This document shows positions 1 through 11,691 of a stretch of DNA of 64,000 nt, in pieces; the stretch's first letter is position 1; every line of letters begins with the position of its first letter. Both the position numbers and the translations under genes were made by a program. Source of the stretch: Sweltsa coloradensis (lineage: Eukaryota > Arthropoda > Insecta > Plecoptera > Chloroperlidae); NCBI GenBank assembly GCA_024449915.1, contig JAMZAV010000644.1, positions 1-64,000 of the forward strand, given 5' to 3'. Under the pieces are notes generated by a model. The model searched no databases. It was not told the origin of the DNA and saw nothing but the letters and a program-made list of their open reading frames with translations.

Positions 1-134
1 TCAATGGACTACTTAGCTTAAATCATTGCTTCATGTGTCAAATGTTTATCTAATGTGTCCAAGTGTTTCATTATATCTTTTACAAACAAGAAGAAACAGC
101 TCCAATTTAATTTCTGTGTAAATAGTTATGTGCT
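1..134. other. unassigned left-edge sequence
   Basis: AT-rich sequence with no recognisable coding or repeat signature of its own. It lies directly before a LINE fragment on the plus strand and may be part of it. The missing exons 4-7 of GrA must lie further left, outside the window. Confidence 0.3.
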
Positions 135-360
135 TCAGCGCGTGAATGAAATTAGAGATCTTGGATTTTTTACGACAAAATTGTCGTTTAATCAGCATAT
201 ATAAAAAACAGTTCCTTAAGCGCATAAAATATAAGAATTTATAAATCGGAACTGTGTGGACACATTCAATGAACGCACATTACGCCAATTTTACATAACT
301 CTAGTCAGGCCTCAAGTTGAATATGCTACCCAAATTTGGAATCCAAACCATGTCGCAAAA
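135..360 (+). mobile_element. LINE reverse-transcriptase C-terminal fragment
   Basis: Plus-strand translation, with frame breaks, gives pieces such as IRDLGFFTTKLSFNQHI and [20 protein letters not shown]. These match the stereotyped region after the reverse-transcriptase palm in jockey/CR1-type LINEs (DLG...LSF..H, then LVRP..EYA..IW). No full frame survives, and the fragment stops where a tetranucleotide repeat begins, as LINE 3' ends in this window often do. It is a dead fragment. Confidence 0.6.
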
Positions 361-371
361 ATTGCTGTTAT

Positions 372-372
372 T

Positions 373-434
<62 letters not shown>

Positions 435-558
435 AAGATAGATAGATAGATGATGGATGGATGGATGGATGGATGGATGGAATGGATTGGATGGATGGAT
501 GGATGGATGGATGGATGGATGGATGGATGGATAGATAGATAGATAGATAGATAGATAG
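372..558. repeat. (GATA)n/(GGAT)n compound microsatellite
   Basis: A GATA run (about 372-450) passes into a GGAT run (about 451-530) and returns to GATA. A single-strand reading produces a low-complexity frame of I, H, P, S and Y residues that is not a gene. Confidence 0.95.
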
Positions 559-1600
559 GTAGTCGTCTTTATTTTCCAGGCGGGATTAAGGCCAGCTAAA
601 CCTTTTCTTCCATCCAACCTTCAATTTAAATACATTTTCAGATTTCTAATTTGTTAATAACAATTTTGAATTTAAATTAAATAAAATATTTGATAAAATA
701 ACATTAATTTTCATTTTTAAAGTGCATAAACTATACATATTATATATACAGAGAGAGTGCAACAACCATATTTCAAACACTTGTGCTTCAAGGCTAATAA
801 GGAATACCGCAGAATAAATTATCTATAAGTATGTGTGTTGACAACAAGCTTGAACCCTTGAAAGCCGTAGGAAATTTATGGACTTTGTTCTGCTCTTTAA
901 AGTTGCTAATAACCTTAAATAACCAAAAATGGCTTGGCCATTGAATTTGGTTCATGGCCAAGATTTTTTTTTATGATTTTAAGTTTTAAAATTTTACTTT
1001 TTTACCACAAAAATCGTTGGCTTGGCGTTCGTCAACAGGCGAAATGATCTTACTTATTTTCAAAGCGAAACTAGGGAGAAAGAATAAAAAGCTTGGCTCA
1101 ACTTCTATATCTCACAGCATTCACAGCCGAAGACTTTTGAAGGAGAGCTTGGCTGCCGTTTTTTTTTTTTTTTTTACAAATTTTTGTATTTGGTTGGATA
1201 TATTATGCTAGATGACTAACAGTCTATGATAGCCTGTTGCAGATTGAGTTGCTTGATATTATGGAGCCAAGGTTTTTGGATTCAGTTCAATCCTGCTAGA
1301 TATATACAATACTGATAAGCTCAGACAAATCTACGTAGCACTATGGACTTAAAATAGTAACTTGTAAATCCATAATAGCGCCATGGTGTGTGCGCCTTTC
1401 TTGTCAAAGATCATGTGCAAGTTCTAGCCGACGCATTTGTGACAGTGTGATAATATTATCGCATTGGTTCTCCACACGAATAAGTCAGCGTCTCTGCAAT
1501 ATTGCCGATTTTACTGCACAGTGTTTTGTCAAACGAGAAACATTTTTTTATACGCCTCTATAGCATTGAAATACGGGTATCTGCGAAGTATTTGTTGTGT
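559..1600. other. unannotated AT-rich stretch left of GrA exon 3
   Basis: No coding frame, RNA gene or repeat family shared with the rest of the window was recognised here. On the gene model this is GrA intron 3 sequence. Confidence 0.3.
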
Positions 1601-1607
1601 AAGGTCT

Positions 1608-1642
1608 AAACACACACACAACAACACACACACAACACAACT
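1608..1642. repeat. CA-rich short microsatellite
   Basis: Interrupted CACACA/ACAAC tract lying immediately inside intron 3 next to the exon 3 splice donor of GrA. Confidence 0.7.
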
Positions 1643-2692
1643 AACCTTTGTTAACGAATTCACTAGCTGATTAGATGCGTTCGACAATATGTCGCACATA
1701 CTGCACCAAAGTATCGTGTGGTTGCAGATTATGGTCGCAGTATAACCAGTCATTATTACTTCTGTCACAGATAGATTAATTAACATGAACCACTCGAATA
1801 TGTCCACAACAATACAAAGATCGGAATCATAATAGTGAAAAAGAGGATGATCTATGAGCCCTAATGGGAGAGGAGCCCCTGTCAATCGATGAAATTGTGT
1901 CTGTAACAAATAGAAATACACTGATCACAACAATAACACGTTTAGATCACAGTCGGTAAAGAACTTCTTTATCGACTCAGTTCAGATTTACAAGCCGTGT
2001 CATAATTCCATATATACTATTAATAAGTATTTTCTTTTGAACCCATTGAGCTACCAATGAATGAAACGTATTGTCAACCTCCTAAATGTTTATCAGAACA
2101 CATTTTTCTTGGAAGTTATAACTTGTTCTCTTGCGCCTTTTGTGCTTCTGTGAGAATGTGTGCGTATACGTGACATGTTATCCATAATGCAGAGCCATCT
2201 AGGCATTCACTTTTGAACCAAGGTCCTCTTTTTTGCTGCCTTATTTGATGTAATTGTCGTGTTCCAATATTCAGCAATCGAGATTGTTTAGTCAGCGAGT
2301 CGCCACCACCCTCAGTGAATAATATGACAAGTATTTTATAAAACATATTTGTTATCAAATACACGTACGGGAGTGTTTCCCGCCTGATGAAATTAAGAAA
2401 TAACATTTCACTATAGGCCCTCTAAATAATATTCTGTATATTCCTCAATCAAAACTCAATGCCTGGACAATGAGCCAACCACCAAGTTTGTTAATTAGAA
2501 AATTATGCATTTAATAGCAACCACTCTAATTCTTTAAATTACTTTCTATCAAAAAAATTGAAATAAAATTTAAGTAATAAATTAATTTCATCAAGTTAAT
2601 AAACTTGGCCAACAGTTTGATATTACTCTGTGAGAGTCTGAAAGTTTTGTTAACAGTACTTGGCTGTAAGTTGTACAACTGAATATTCTAGA

Positions 2693-3955
2693 TCAGTGTT
2701 TCCCAAACTGTGGGTCGCGAGCTAGTTATTGGTGGGTAGCGAAAAGTTACGAAGATCCGAAAATACAGACATTATTTTAAAACAATTAATAAACCAAGTG
2801 AGCGTGAAAATGTTAATTCTAAATATGCATTGTAAAAACAGCCGAGTTGCGGTTTGTTCGTTATTGGATGAGCGTAGCGAGCGAAGCGAAAATTCCATTC
2901 TATACTATACTGGAGAAAAAAATCCGGAATGTTTTTTTTCCTGTTTGTATTATTGGGTGTCTGTTAACACGATTCCGGCTAAACCGATACTTGAATTGCG
3001 ATGAAATTTTCTGGAGGTCTTCGAGATCTCTAAACTTAGAACTGCCACGTTTTTGAGCGCAGTCGAAAAATTATTTCTCACGAAAATCGCAATTTTACGA
3101 TTTTTTTCGATTTTTAAAACAATTCTTCGACTAATAACACCTACATGCTTAATCCGATTGTAATTAATTTTTCATAGAACCTTTATTTTATGAATTAATA
3201 TATTCGTGGGAAATTTTAGCGTAATCGAAAAATTATTTCTCATGTAAATCGCAATTTTATGTTTTTTTTCGATTTTTAAATTTCTTCGACTTTTAACACC
3301 TACATGCTTTACTCGATTGTAATGATTTTTTCACAGAACCTTAATTTTATGAATTAATATATTCGTGTGAAATTTGAGCGAAATCGATTTTTTTTTCTTT
3401 TGAAAATAGCAATTTTATGCTTTTTTTTGTTTAAAAACATTTACGCTCATTCAACAACGCGCCTGAAAAAGCGTTTGCGAAGCTTCCTATTATGATAAGG
3501 ACTGACTGCTACCTTAACATAGAGGAAATGTTAGCACCGAAAACGTATGTCAGATAAGTTAAAAGGCGTTTTGAACATTGCCGTGAAAATCGTGAACTTC
3601 ATCAATTTTGTTTGTCTTTTCGGAACTGTTTGGACTTGGCTCTTTGTGGGAATAAAATCCAAATTACGAAACAAAAGCTGCAAATGGTCGAACTCTTTAC
3701 TTCTGAACATCACTCACATCAACGTGGACGACAATGCCGTCGTCAACAGAACTAAAAAACACTCGCACACTTCTCACACTCCTCATTATGATTATTAAAT
3801 AAGTTGTGTGTAAAAAAATTTTAATGTGGAATAGTTAATACTATCTATAATACTCTCCTCCCCGCATTTCCGTATACAATTATAGGCAGGTGGGTCGCGA
3901 AAGCTTGGCGTTACAAAAAATGGGTCGAGGTTCTAAAAAGTTTGGGAAAAGCGAT
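2693..3955. mobile_element. hAT-like DNA transposon remnant inside GrA intron 2
   Basis: The left end reads CAGTGTTTCCCAAACT followed by GGGTCGCGAG. The right end is the near inverse, GGGTCGAGG...AAGTTTGGGAAA. This is the 'cagtgnttcccaaact' style of terminus of hAT elements (Buster/ZBED type). The interior holds a transposase scrap at 3547-3798 and a nested copy of the GAGCG-repeat family (about 2860-3495). No clean 8-bp target duplication could be matched, so the exact ends are uncertain. Confidence 0.65.
3547..3798 (+). pseudogene. hAT transposase fragment (ZBED5-like)
   Basis: An 83-residue frame opening MSDKLKGVLNIAVKIVNFIN resembles the 'LKeV...VVKiVNFIK' segment that precedes the 'LNSRLF' block in ZBED5-like hAT transposases. 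The similarity fades after about residue 30, which suggests frameshifts. It lies between hAT-style ends, so it is read as the remains of the element's transposase. The identification rests on a short recalled motif. Confidence 0.45.
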
Positions 3956-4311
3956 GATGATCTAGATGAAACGAAACAATTGAAACACTTACCAGGAATT
4001 GTGACAACTCGTTGATGTACCGTGTGGTTTTCGCCGGGCCCAGAAAGTGAGTGGCGGGAAAGAAAAAGTAGGTGGAGAAGTAGAGCAGACACTTGTAGGA
4101 GAAGATGAGTGTATTGAAGTCAGCTGTTTTAATTAATTCGACTCGGTTCATGACTGTCTGGTAGCAGAGTGCCATTGCCATGAGCATGACGAGGGTAGTG
4201 TAGGCAAAGGCTCGTGACCGTACCTTGAATTCAGCGATCCCTGAAATGTTGTATGTTACAAAATTATACACCATACAAGAGAATACAAAAAAATTACAAA
4301 CAAGACACGTT

Positions 4312-4364
4312 TAATTTCATTTCATTTCATTTCGTTTCCTTTCGTTTCATTTCATTTCATTTAT
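4312..4364. repeat. (ATTTC)n pentanucleotide microsatellite
   Basis: About ten ATTTC/GTTTC units just upstream of GrA exon 2 on the minus strand (intron 1). Confidence 0.9.
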
Positions 4365-4944
4365 CAATACATACATTGGATAACATGTAGGAATCGTCAA
4401 GTTTGCTCAATGGTAGGTCTAGCATTATGTATTTTTAAATATTAAAAATATGAAAATACATAATTTAAAAAATTGTTTTGTTTGGTTTTCTTAATTAAGT
4501 ATTATACAGAATATTATTCACATAATATAAGATAAGAGTGACTTATCTGAATAAATAAAGCTAACAAGTTACAATGATTTCCAATGACAGTCACACTACA
4601 TGGGGTGGGTTTGGGCTAGAACTGGGTATTATTTGGCAAATTATCCCCTTTGGAAATATACGTGGTAACTGGTAAAGTAAAAAAAAAAATTAATGCAGGA
4701 GAATGCATTTTAGATGAGGTATGCTTTGAGTTTATGTTTGAATGAAATTTCGGATTATGCCTCTTTATGTCTGATGGTATGGACCGAGTGTGTTCTTCTT
4801 GAATGTAGAAGAATCGATGCATTTTTGGATCAATTATGAGAGCTGACGGAAGTGTTAATATTCTAAGTTTGGAAAAGTGTTATTGGCATGAGAGTAGTTT
4901 GGAGACGTTGACAATTATTCTGACAGCTCTTCGTTATCGTTTGT

Positions 4945-5250
4945 TTGACTGACCGCCACTCTAGCCTAGGGAATGTGAAGAGGAGAAACCCATGCTGGAC
5001 AGAGCCATGAGCAGTTACAGAGGGGGAAGAAAGTGGGGTTTATCACGTCGTGAATGTCGTTGTCTTTAACATCGACTGGTAGGGAGTGGGTTCTCCGACG
5101 ACGACTGCCAGAGCTAGTCTCTAGTTTCGGAGAGTAAAATACTCCCCTATTGACTAATAACTTGCTGATGTAGCAAGATGGACGTCTTTCTTACCACGTA
5201 CGATCAGCAGAAGAATCACCTAAACCGCATTCTCCCTTCGGCCCTTCGGC
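4945..5250 (+). repeat. 'GTCAACC' dispersed repeat, copy 1
   Basis: Contains the family landmarks in order: CCACTCTAGCCTAGGG, 'ccatgctggacagagcca', 'cacgtcgtg', 'gacgacgactgccagagct', 'agtttcggagag', 'actcccctatt'. It ends about 12 bp from the exon 1 splice donor of GrA. The CCTTCGGG tandem at its right end is extra. Confidence 0.75.
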
Positions 5251-5539
5251 CCTTCGGGTACCTTTGTCTGTGATGGTGATGGGAAACCCACCAAGGAGGC
5301 GCATGGTGATCCAGAACGGTCGGAAACACTCGTGTAACTCCGCCACATCTTCGAGCGAGGCTGGTTGTGCAGTTGCTCCAGTGAGCTTCACATACACGGA
5401 TGGGGAATCTTTCTCGTCTGGGCTCGTCAGATATGAAAAGCTGCTCACCGACTGACCGGCGCCTGCTGTTCTTCGAATAGTGCATGGTGTGAGTAATAAT
5501 AACCTGAAAGATTTTCCTTGAAGAATCTTATACATGTAG

Positions 5540-6340
5540 GTATTGTTTATTTATTTTTTATTGTAGCCATAGATAAATAATTACAAGTAGATATTTCATT
5601 ACACGTTGGCATTTGAGCCTGGATAGGCTTAATAATATTACATAAGACTGACTATGTACTATATATTTTTAACGTACCTACCTACCTACGGTAGAAACAA
5701 AATGTATAATTTTATTATACTATAACTTTTCTATTAACCTAAGATTTATAACTATGTACTGCATGTTTTGTTGCCGATCGCCTCAAGCTTCTGCTTATAG
5801 CTTATGACAGCAACAAAACAAGTTTATACTGTAGTACGTATTTTGCATAACCTATTTTTATTTTACTAAACATGTTATTATACTATATTAGATAATAATT
5901 TAACTAATTATACTCTTTAGTCTTTATTCGGCAATGTAAACTTAAGAATGCAATAAAGTGATATTTGATATTTTAAGTAGACCAAAGTAATGGCAGCTGC
6001 TTACAAGCTAAAATTTAAACTCAATGTATTAAAGTAGCACCCTCAGACATTGCGCCCAGGTAGGGAGAGTTTTATAAAGATCTATTAACGATTGAAATTG
6101 ACAATTCTTAATTTTTACGCTGAGTACTTTGGTTTATATTTTATATTTAAAGTAGATATAAATTTTACTTATAGATCCATATTCATCCATGTTCGTATCC
6201 AAGACATAAAAAAATTCTTTATGCATAACTAGATTAATGAATATGTGTAACATTAGTTCTTGTAATAATAATAATTCTTAAAAGGCTTCAACAACTAATT
6301 GTCAACACTCCCTATGCACTCCTTATGTATTAATATGATA
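5540..6340. other. unannotated stretch in GrA 5' intron
   Basis: AT-rich, with no recognised gene or repeat. It lies between GrA exon 1 and its candidate upstream exon. Confidence 0.3.
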
Positions 6341-6361
6341 GACCCTGAGCCGACTGTAAGC

Positions 6362-6830
6362 ATACCTCCCCCTCCGGGCCGGAAGGTCTGAGGGTGGTTT
6401 AAAGTACTTTTGTATATTGACTTTCGATTTCCCCTTGTTATCCGTTACAGTTTTGGTGGGTGTACCCACCGTAAAAATTAAAAATAATGAATTTCGGTCG
6501 TAATTGGGCCTCCATATAACTCCCCTCTTACGCATGGCGGAAGATCTACGGGTGGTTTGACGTACTTTCATATATTTCATTTTAGTTTCTGCATAAAATA
6601 CATCATGGTTTTGGTAGGTGTACCCACCAGGGGTGACCGAAGCCCCCACCGTACAAATAAGATTTTGTCAATTTCTATTGTAAATTGACTTTCCTAAACT
6701 TTCCCCACACCTGGGCAGAAAGGTCTAAGGGTGGTTTTAGGTACTTTCATATATTGACTTTTGATTTCTGCTTTAAAAAAATGAATTATATTTTGATTTG
6801 GACCAGTTAGCTTGACCGTAACCAACAAAT
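6362..6830. repeat. degenerate tandem triplication, ~160-180 bp unit
   Basis: Three diverged units each contain 'aaggtctgagggtggttt', then '(g)tactttcatatattga', then a 'tttctg' segment, near 6380, 6538 and 6718. The first two also share 'ttttggtgggtgtacccacc'. No coding potential seen; the 108-aa minus frame across it is incidental. Confidence 0.7.
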
Positions 6831-6937
6831 AAACATTCTTTAAAAATCCATTTACAAATAAGTATGTTAAAAATATAAGTTGGTGAACACATATTTTGTG
6901 TTTGAACTTGAATTAACTTATAATTTTATCATCATAC

Positions 6938-7340
6938 CTGTTTGTATTGCCGTCTTCACGTCTTGATGGCCTACTTTGAATTTGGGATTTATGAGTTTTC
7001 GGATATATACTAGCTAGAATATTTATAGTCACAGAAATACACACCTTTTTTCGTGACACTTGCGTTCTAATATTTTCATTTCCGTAGCAAACGATTGATT
7101 TACATAATATGCTAATCAGTAACATCATTTGTTTATAGGTCATAATTGTATTCACTAGTTTTGACCTTCGTTGATTAAGATCTTAATTACATTTATTTCA
7201 TTGAATTTGGCCCTAATCTATATTAATACTTGACTCATTCCGAATTAATGTACTATTTGTATTATTCATCAAACACAACCTTGAAATAAATAATATATTA
7301 CAATCATACACATTCACATATCAATAAACCTTACACGTGA
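6938..7340 (-). promoter_or_regulatory. GrA upstream exon and promoter-like block
   Basis: On the minus strand an exon candidate ends in CAG|gtatgatg at 6938, in the same relative place as the 5' exons of GrB and GrD. A TATAAA box sits at 7137-7132. Further upstream are the conserved block TTGATTAAGATCTTAATTAC (about 7171-7190, plus-strand sense) and a 'tcaataaacc..acacgtg' block at about 7320-7340. Both recur upstream of GrB. The transcription start was not determined. Confidence 0.5.
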
Positions 7341-7629
7341 TCATAATTAAGCCAGATGTGGCTCAATGCCAAGACGCGAAACTGTAATTTGTGGGTTTTC
7401 AAGCGATGATTTGACGCAAACGGGTAGATATTGTTACTCACAATCAACCCTTGGACATTATTTCAATATAGCCCCATACCATAATTACTAAAATATAATT
7501 TGATGATTGAAAAAAATCTCGTTTTCACATATTTAATTTCGATTACGCAATAAACAGAGCACAATGATGGATTTTAACTAATTTCTTTGCTCTATACATA
7601 AATTTACAATTTATTGGAACTCTTCTTGA

Positions 7630-9326
7630 TATTTTTGGATGAGCGTAGCGAGCGAAGCGAAGATTCCATTTCACTACACTGGAGAAAAAAATCCGGAATG
7701 TTTTTTTTTCTTTCTTTTTGTATTTTTGTGTGTTTGTCCACACGATTCCGGCTAAACCGATAATCCAATTTCAATGAAATTTTCTGGAGACCTTTTAAAT
7801 CTTTAAACTTAGAACTGCACGGGACGAAAAATTGATAGAAAAATTATTTCTCATAAAAATTGCAATTTTACGATTTTTTTCGATTTACTTGTTTTTTTTC
7901 TGTTTGTATTTTTGTGTGTTTGTTAACACGATTCCGGCTAAACCGATACTCTAATTGTGTTGAAATTTTCTGGAGGCCTTGAAAATCTTTGGACTTAGAA
8001 CTGTCACCTTTTTGGGCGCGATTGAAAACTTATTTCTCATAAAAATTTACAATTTTACGATTTTTTTTGTTTTTATTTTTTGTTTTTGTTTGTATTTTTG
8101 TGTGTTTGTTAACACGATTCCGGCTAAACCGATACTCCATTTGCGATGAAATTTTCTGGAGACCTTTTAAATCTCTGAACTTAGAACTGCACGGGACGAA
8201 AAATTGATAGAAAAATTATTTCTCATAAAAATTGCAATTTTACGATTTTTTTTCGATTTTCTTGTTTTTTTCTGTTTGTATTTTTGTGTGTTTGTGCACG
8301 ATTCCGGCTAAACCGATACTCTTATTGTGATGAAATTTTCTGGAGGCCTTGAAAATCTTTGGGCTTACAACTGTCTTCTTTTTGGGCGCGATCGAAAACT
8401 TATTTCTCATGAAAATCGCAATTTTACGATTTTTTTGTTTTTATTTTTTGTTTTTGTTTGTATTTTTGTGTGTTTGTTAACACGATTCCGGCTAAACCGA
8501 TACTCCATTTGCGATGAAATTTTATGGAGACCTTTTAAATCTCTGAACTTAGAACTGCACGGGACGAAAAATTGATTGACAAATTATTTCTCATGAAAAT
8601 TGCAATTTTACGATTTTTTCGATTTTCTTGTTAATTTCTGTTTGTATTTTTGTGTGTTTGTTAACACTATTCCGGCTAAACCGATACTCCAATTGTGATG
8701 AAATTTTCTGGAGGCCTTAAAAATCTCTGTGCTTAGAACTGTCACCTTTTTGGGCGCGATCGAAAACTTATTTCTCATGAAAATCGCAATTTTACGATTT
8801 TTTTCGTTTTTATTTTTTGTTTTTATTTGTATTTTTGTGTGTTTGTTAACACGATTCCGCCTAAACCGATACTCCAATTACAGTGAAATTTTATGGAGGC
8901 CTTTTAAATCTTTGAACTTAAACCTGCCACGTTTTTGGGTACAATCGAAGAAATATTTCTCATGAACATTTTACTTTTACGATTTTTTTTAAAATTTAGT
9001 GCGATATTTTCGTGACATTTGGGCCGATTCTGACCAGACGGGTGGGGCTACAACGTTAATATTTTACATGAACATTAAGGTTATGGTGATGTATTGCTTA
9101 CTGAAAAAAAAAATTAAAAAGTTAGCTAGAATCCATGGAATAAAGGTTTTAATATGAGTTTTTTTAGGTTTGTAATAACAATTAACAAGTAACAATAGAA
9201 ACTTGACAACAATCACCTACAATGCATTTAAAAAGCACTTGCAAAGGAAAAGTGGTACTACGCAAACTAAAAACTGACAAAAACGCTCATCCATCAACGC
9301 GGCGGGACTTAAGCGTTTTCCTAGTA
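7630..9326. repeat. GAGCG-family element with internal tandem monomers
   Basis: Opens with 'ggatgagcgtagcgagcgaa' and 'ccatttcactacactggag'. It then holds about six tandem monomers of about 200-215 bp, each with 'aacacgattccggctaaacc', 'gatgaaattttctggaggcc', 'cttagaactg' and 'tatttctcatgaaaatcgca'. It ends 'aacgcggcgggacttaagcg' then TTTTCCTAGT. That end is the reverse complement of the starts of copies at 14163, 48371 and 48978, so the family has inverted ends. Frames inside are not genes. Confidence 0.8.
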
Positions 9327-9540
9327 TTTTATATTACTGTTTGTTCATAATTTGCAATTAACACATGAACAACACAAAATAATGTGATTATTGACCAATA
9401 TAGGTCAAAGTCCCGAACACAAATTCCTACCTCATGTTAACACGGCTGTAATAATTCAAGTCATATCATAATATTGGTATGATGTGCTTGTCACTTCCGT
9501 TTATCAAAAGCTATCTCGTTAAAAGAATAGTATAAATTCG

Positions 9541-9740
9541 ACTGTGGGTAAGCCTCAAAAAATGAAATTTGTCGTTCCTCAAGGTACAGTCCTTGGTCCT
9601 TTGCTTATCCTGATATTTGCCAACAATCTTTGTGATCAACGAACACTTCTACTTTGCAGGATTATGATTTTCACTTTTGATACCATATTTTCTCATCAGG
9701 CACTATACTATTCGCAAAAAAACAATTTCACTGATTACAG
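9541..9740 (+). mobile_element. reverse-transcriptase scrap
   Basis: The frame contains FVVPQGTVLGPLLILIFANN, a degraded form of the LINE RT motif GVPQGSVLGPLLF..YIND. No flanking RT motifs were found. Confidence 0.6.
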
Positions 9741-9778
9741 TGTTAAATAAATAAGATAATTATTGCTTTGTCGTAACC

Positions 9779-10245
9779 TTAAAGGGCCCCGCTAAACTCA
9801 AAAAAATATCTCATTCAGGCTAACTAGTTATGAATTTAGAAATGAACAGAAAAGTTATTGGGCCCATCATGACCCTCCCAAAAAATGCCAAAAAAGGCAT
9901 TTTCGAGCTAGGTCCCATCGGCAAAAATCTCCCATAATAAATAACATGGGGACGATCTTTATGCCCTGTGACCTTGGAGGATTTTGATCCAAAAAAATAT
10001 TGGCCATTATTGACATACTCAACACCCATTTCTGTAAATCATCTATATTTTGTTTTGTAATTTGGACAAGTTTGGTCAAAATATGCTGATTACGAAGAAG
10101 TGGTGTGATTTGGAATGCATATTTTTGCGTGTTTTAGTGTATATTTGAGAACAATTTCAAGACACGATGTTATAAAGGGCCATTTTAGATTGGTACTATT
10201 TCTTGTATCTATGTGGAACAAAAAAGAAGCAGGCTAAAGCCGATT
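9779..10245 (-). mobile_element. TTAAAGGGG MITE, truncated copy
   Basis: Minus-oriented partial copy of the about 650-bp family described at 15999-16651. It is interrupted at 10243 where a second copy begins in the opposite orientation. Confidence 0.75.
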
Positions 10246-10893
10246 TAAAGGGGCTAAAAACCCCCAAAAATTATTTTTTACCACGTGATCTATAGCACAA
10301 TACTAGACTTAAATGACCGTTTAAAAATTATATCTTGTAACTGTGATTTAACACAAATTTTTTAATTATTTTGATCCAGAAATTGGCGAAAATTGGTGTT
10401 TTGGAAAATTTCCTAAATCGGCTTTAACCTGCTTTTTTTGGTCCACATAGATACTAGAGCATAGTACCAATTTAAAATGCCCCTTTATAACGTCGTGTCT
10501 TGAAACTGTGCCCAAATATACCCTCGAACACGCAAAAATATGCATTCCAAAATCACACCCTTTCTTGGTAATCAGCATATTTTGGCCGAACTATTTGCCC
10601 AAATTACAAAACAAAATATAGAGAATTTACAGAAAAGGCTGAAGAGTACGTCAATAATGGCCAATATTTTTTTGGATCAAAATCCTCCAATGTCACGGGG
10701 CATAAAGATCGTCCCCATGTTATTTCTTATGGGAGATTTTTGCCGATGGGACCTAGCTCTAAAAATGTCATGTTTGACAATTTTTTGGGAGGTCATGGTG
10801 GCCCCAATAATTTTTCTGTTAATTGCTAAATTCATTACTAGTTAGCCTGAATGAAATATATTTTTTGAGTTCAGCGGTTAAATACCCCTCTAA
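10243..10893 (+). mobile_element. TTAAAGGGG MITE, near-complete copy
   Basis: Begins TTTAAAGGGGCTAAAAAC and ends ...AATACCCCTCTAAGG. The body is shared with copies at 13012 and 15999. It contains a 101-codon frame (with MANIFLDQNPP) that recurs in other copies. Confidence 0.8.
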
Positions 10894-11690
10894 GGATTTC
10901 CCAAAACGCCAATCTTTGGTAATATGCTATAGATTATGTGTTGAAAAATAATTTGTGGGGTAATAGCCCCGAAGAGTGTACATGAACTTTTATTTTTACC
11001 TCAAGCTGAAAACCTTCGGTTGGAAAAGTCATTATTTTTATTGAACTATGCCCATTGCAATTACTCACCATGAAAATGGACAGATAACATGCATTACCGA
11101 TTGTTATCTGAACCTGAACTGAACTGTCGTGTTGTCATTGTGTGAGATTCATATAAATTAATTCCCAAAAAAGTATATAAGTTTGTTAATACTGTAAATT
11201 CATATTTCTTATTCCTTTAATTTATTCCAAGGACATACCTCAGGCGAGTTTAATCAAATTAAGGCTTTTCTTGAGCACAAACAAATTTATTTCTTAAATG
11301 TTTATATTCAATCATTATTCTATAATAATAATCAATTAAATTCTTAACCCCTATTTGTGTAACAAATATTCTCTGCTTCTTCAAGTGTAATACTCAGTTT
11401 CAACTAGATGAAATCTGCAAAAGTACGATTTTTTCACGTCCTTTTTAAATTCACATTCCAAACTTAATTCAAAAATTTGTAGTGTCACACAAAAAAATCA
11501 GCTCAAACTTCAATGTTGAATGTTTATATGATAAAATTGATTTAGTCTCAAGATCAATGTGCAATATAATATGCAGTGTGCCACAAAATAGCATGAAATA
11601 AGTTTCAGTGCTCTCTATTAGCATCGTGTATCATAATTCTAAGAATGTCTAGTTTGAAGTATAAGGAGATCTAAATCATGTCTTGAATCG
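10894..11690. other. unannotated 3' flank of GrB
   Basis: Downstream of the GrB stop on the minus strand. An AATAAA on the minus strand near 11285 is a possible but unproven polyadenylation signal. Nothing else was recognised. Confidence 0.35.
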
Positions 11691-11691
11691 T

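Larger units (their letters stand above)
1646..5485 (-). pseudogene. GrA: partial, frame-damaged gustatory receptor (CO2-receptor-like), exons 1-3
   Basis: Left-most member of the Gr tandem array; only exons 1-3 are in the window. Exon 2 (3993-4240, 248 bp) is clean, starts GIAEFKVRSRAFAY and ends RYINELSQFL, with AG and GT borders. Exon 1 (5262-5503; ATG at 5485) begins in the expected frame (GEQLFISDE), but one extra base near 5405 relative to GrB throws it out of frame before the conserved TGATAQPASLEDVAELH stretch. Exon 3 (1646-1900, 255 bp instead of 258) keeps an open frame. Two short deletions, 2 bp then 1 bp, shift the frame for roughly 35 residues in between, replacing a hydrophobic helix with a charged, His/Asp-rich segment. 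Function as a receptor is doubtful. A single-base assembly error in exon 1 is possible, and an upstream exon could bypass it (see findings). Confidence 0.75.

Noticed and set aside
312..617. 101-codon minus frame rich in SIHPSI/LSIY
   Set aside because: GATA/GGAT microsatellite.
10540..10845. 101-codon frame with MANIFLDQNPP found in several places
   Set aside because: It recurs only inside the TTAAAGGGG MITE copies, is broken in others, and shows no known domain.
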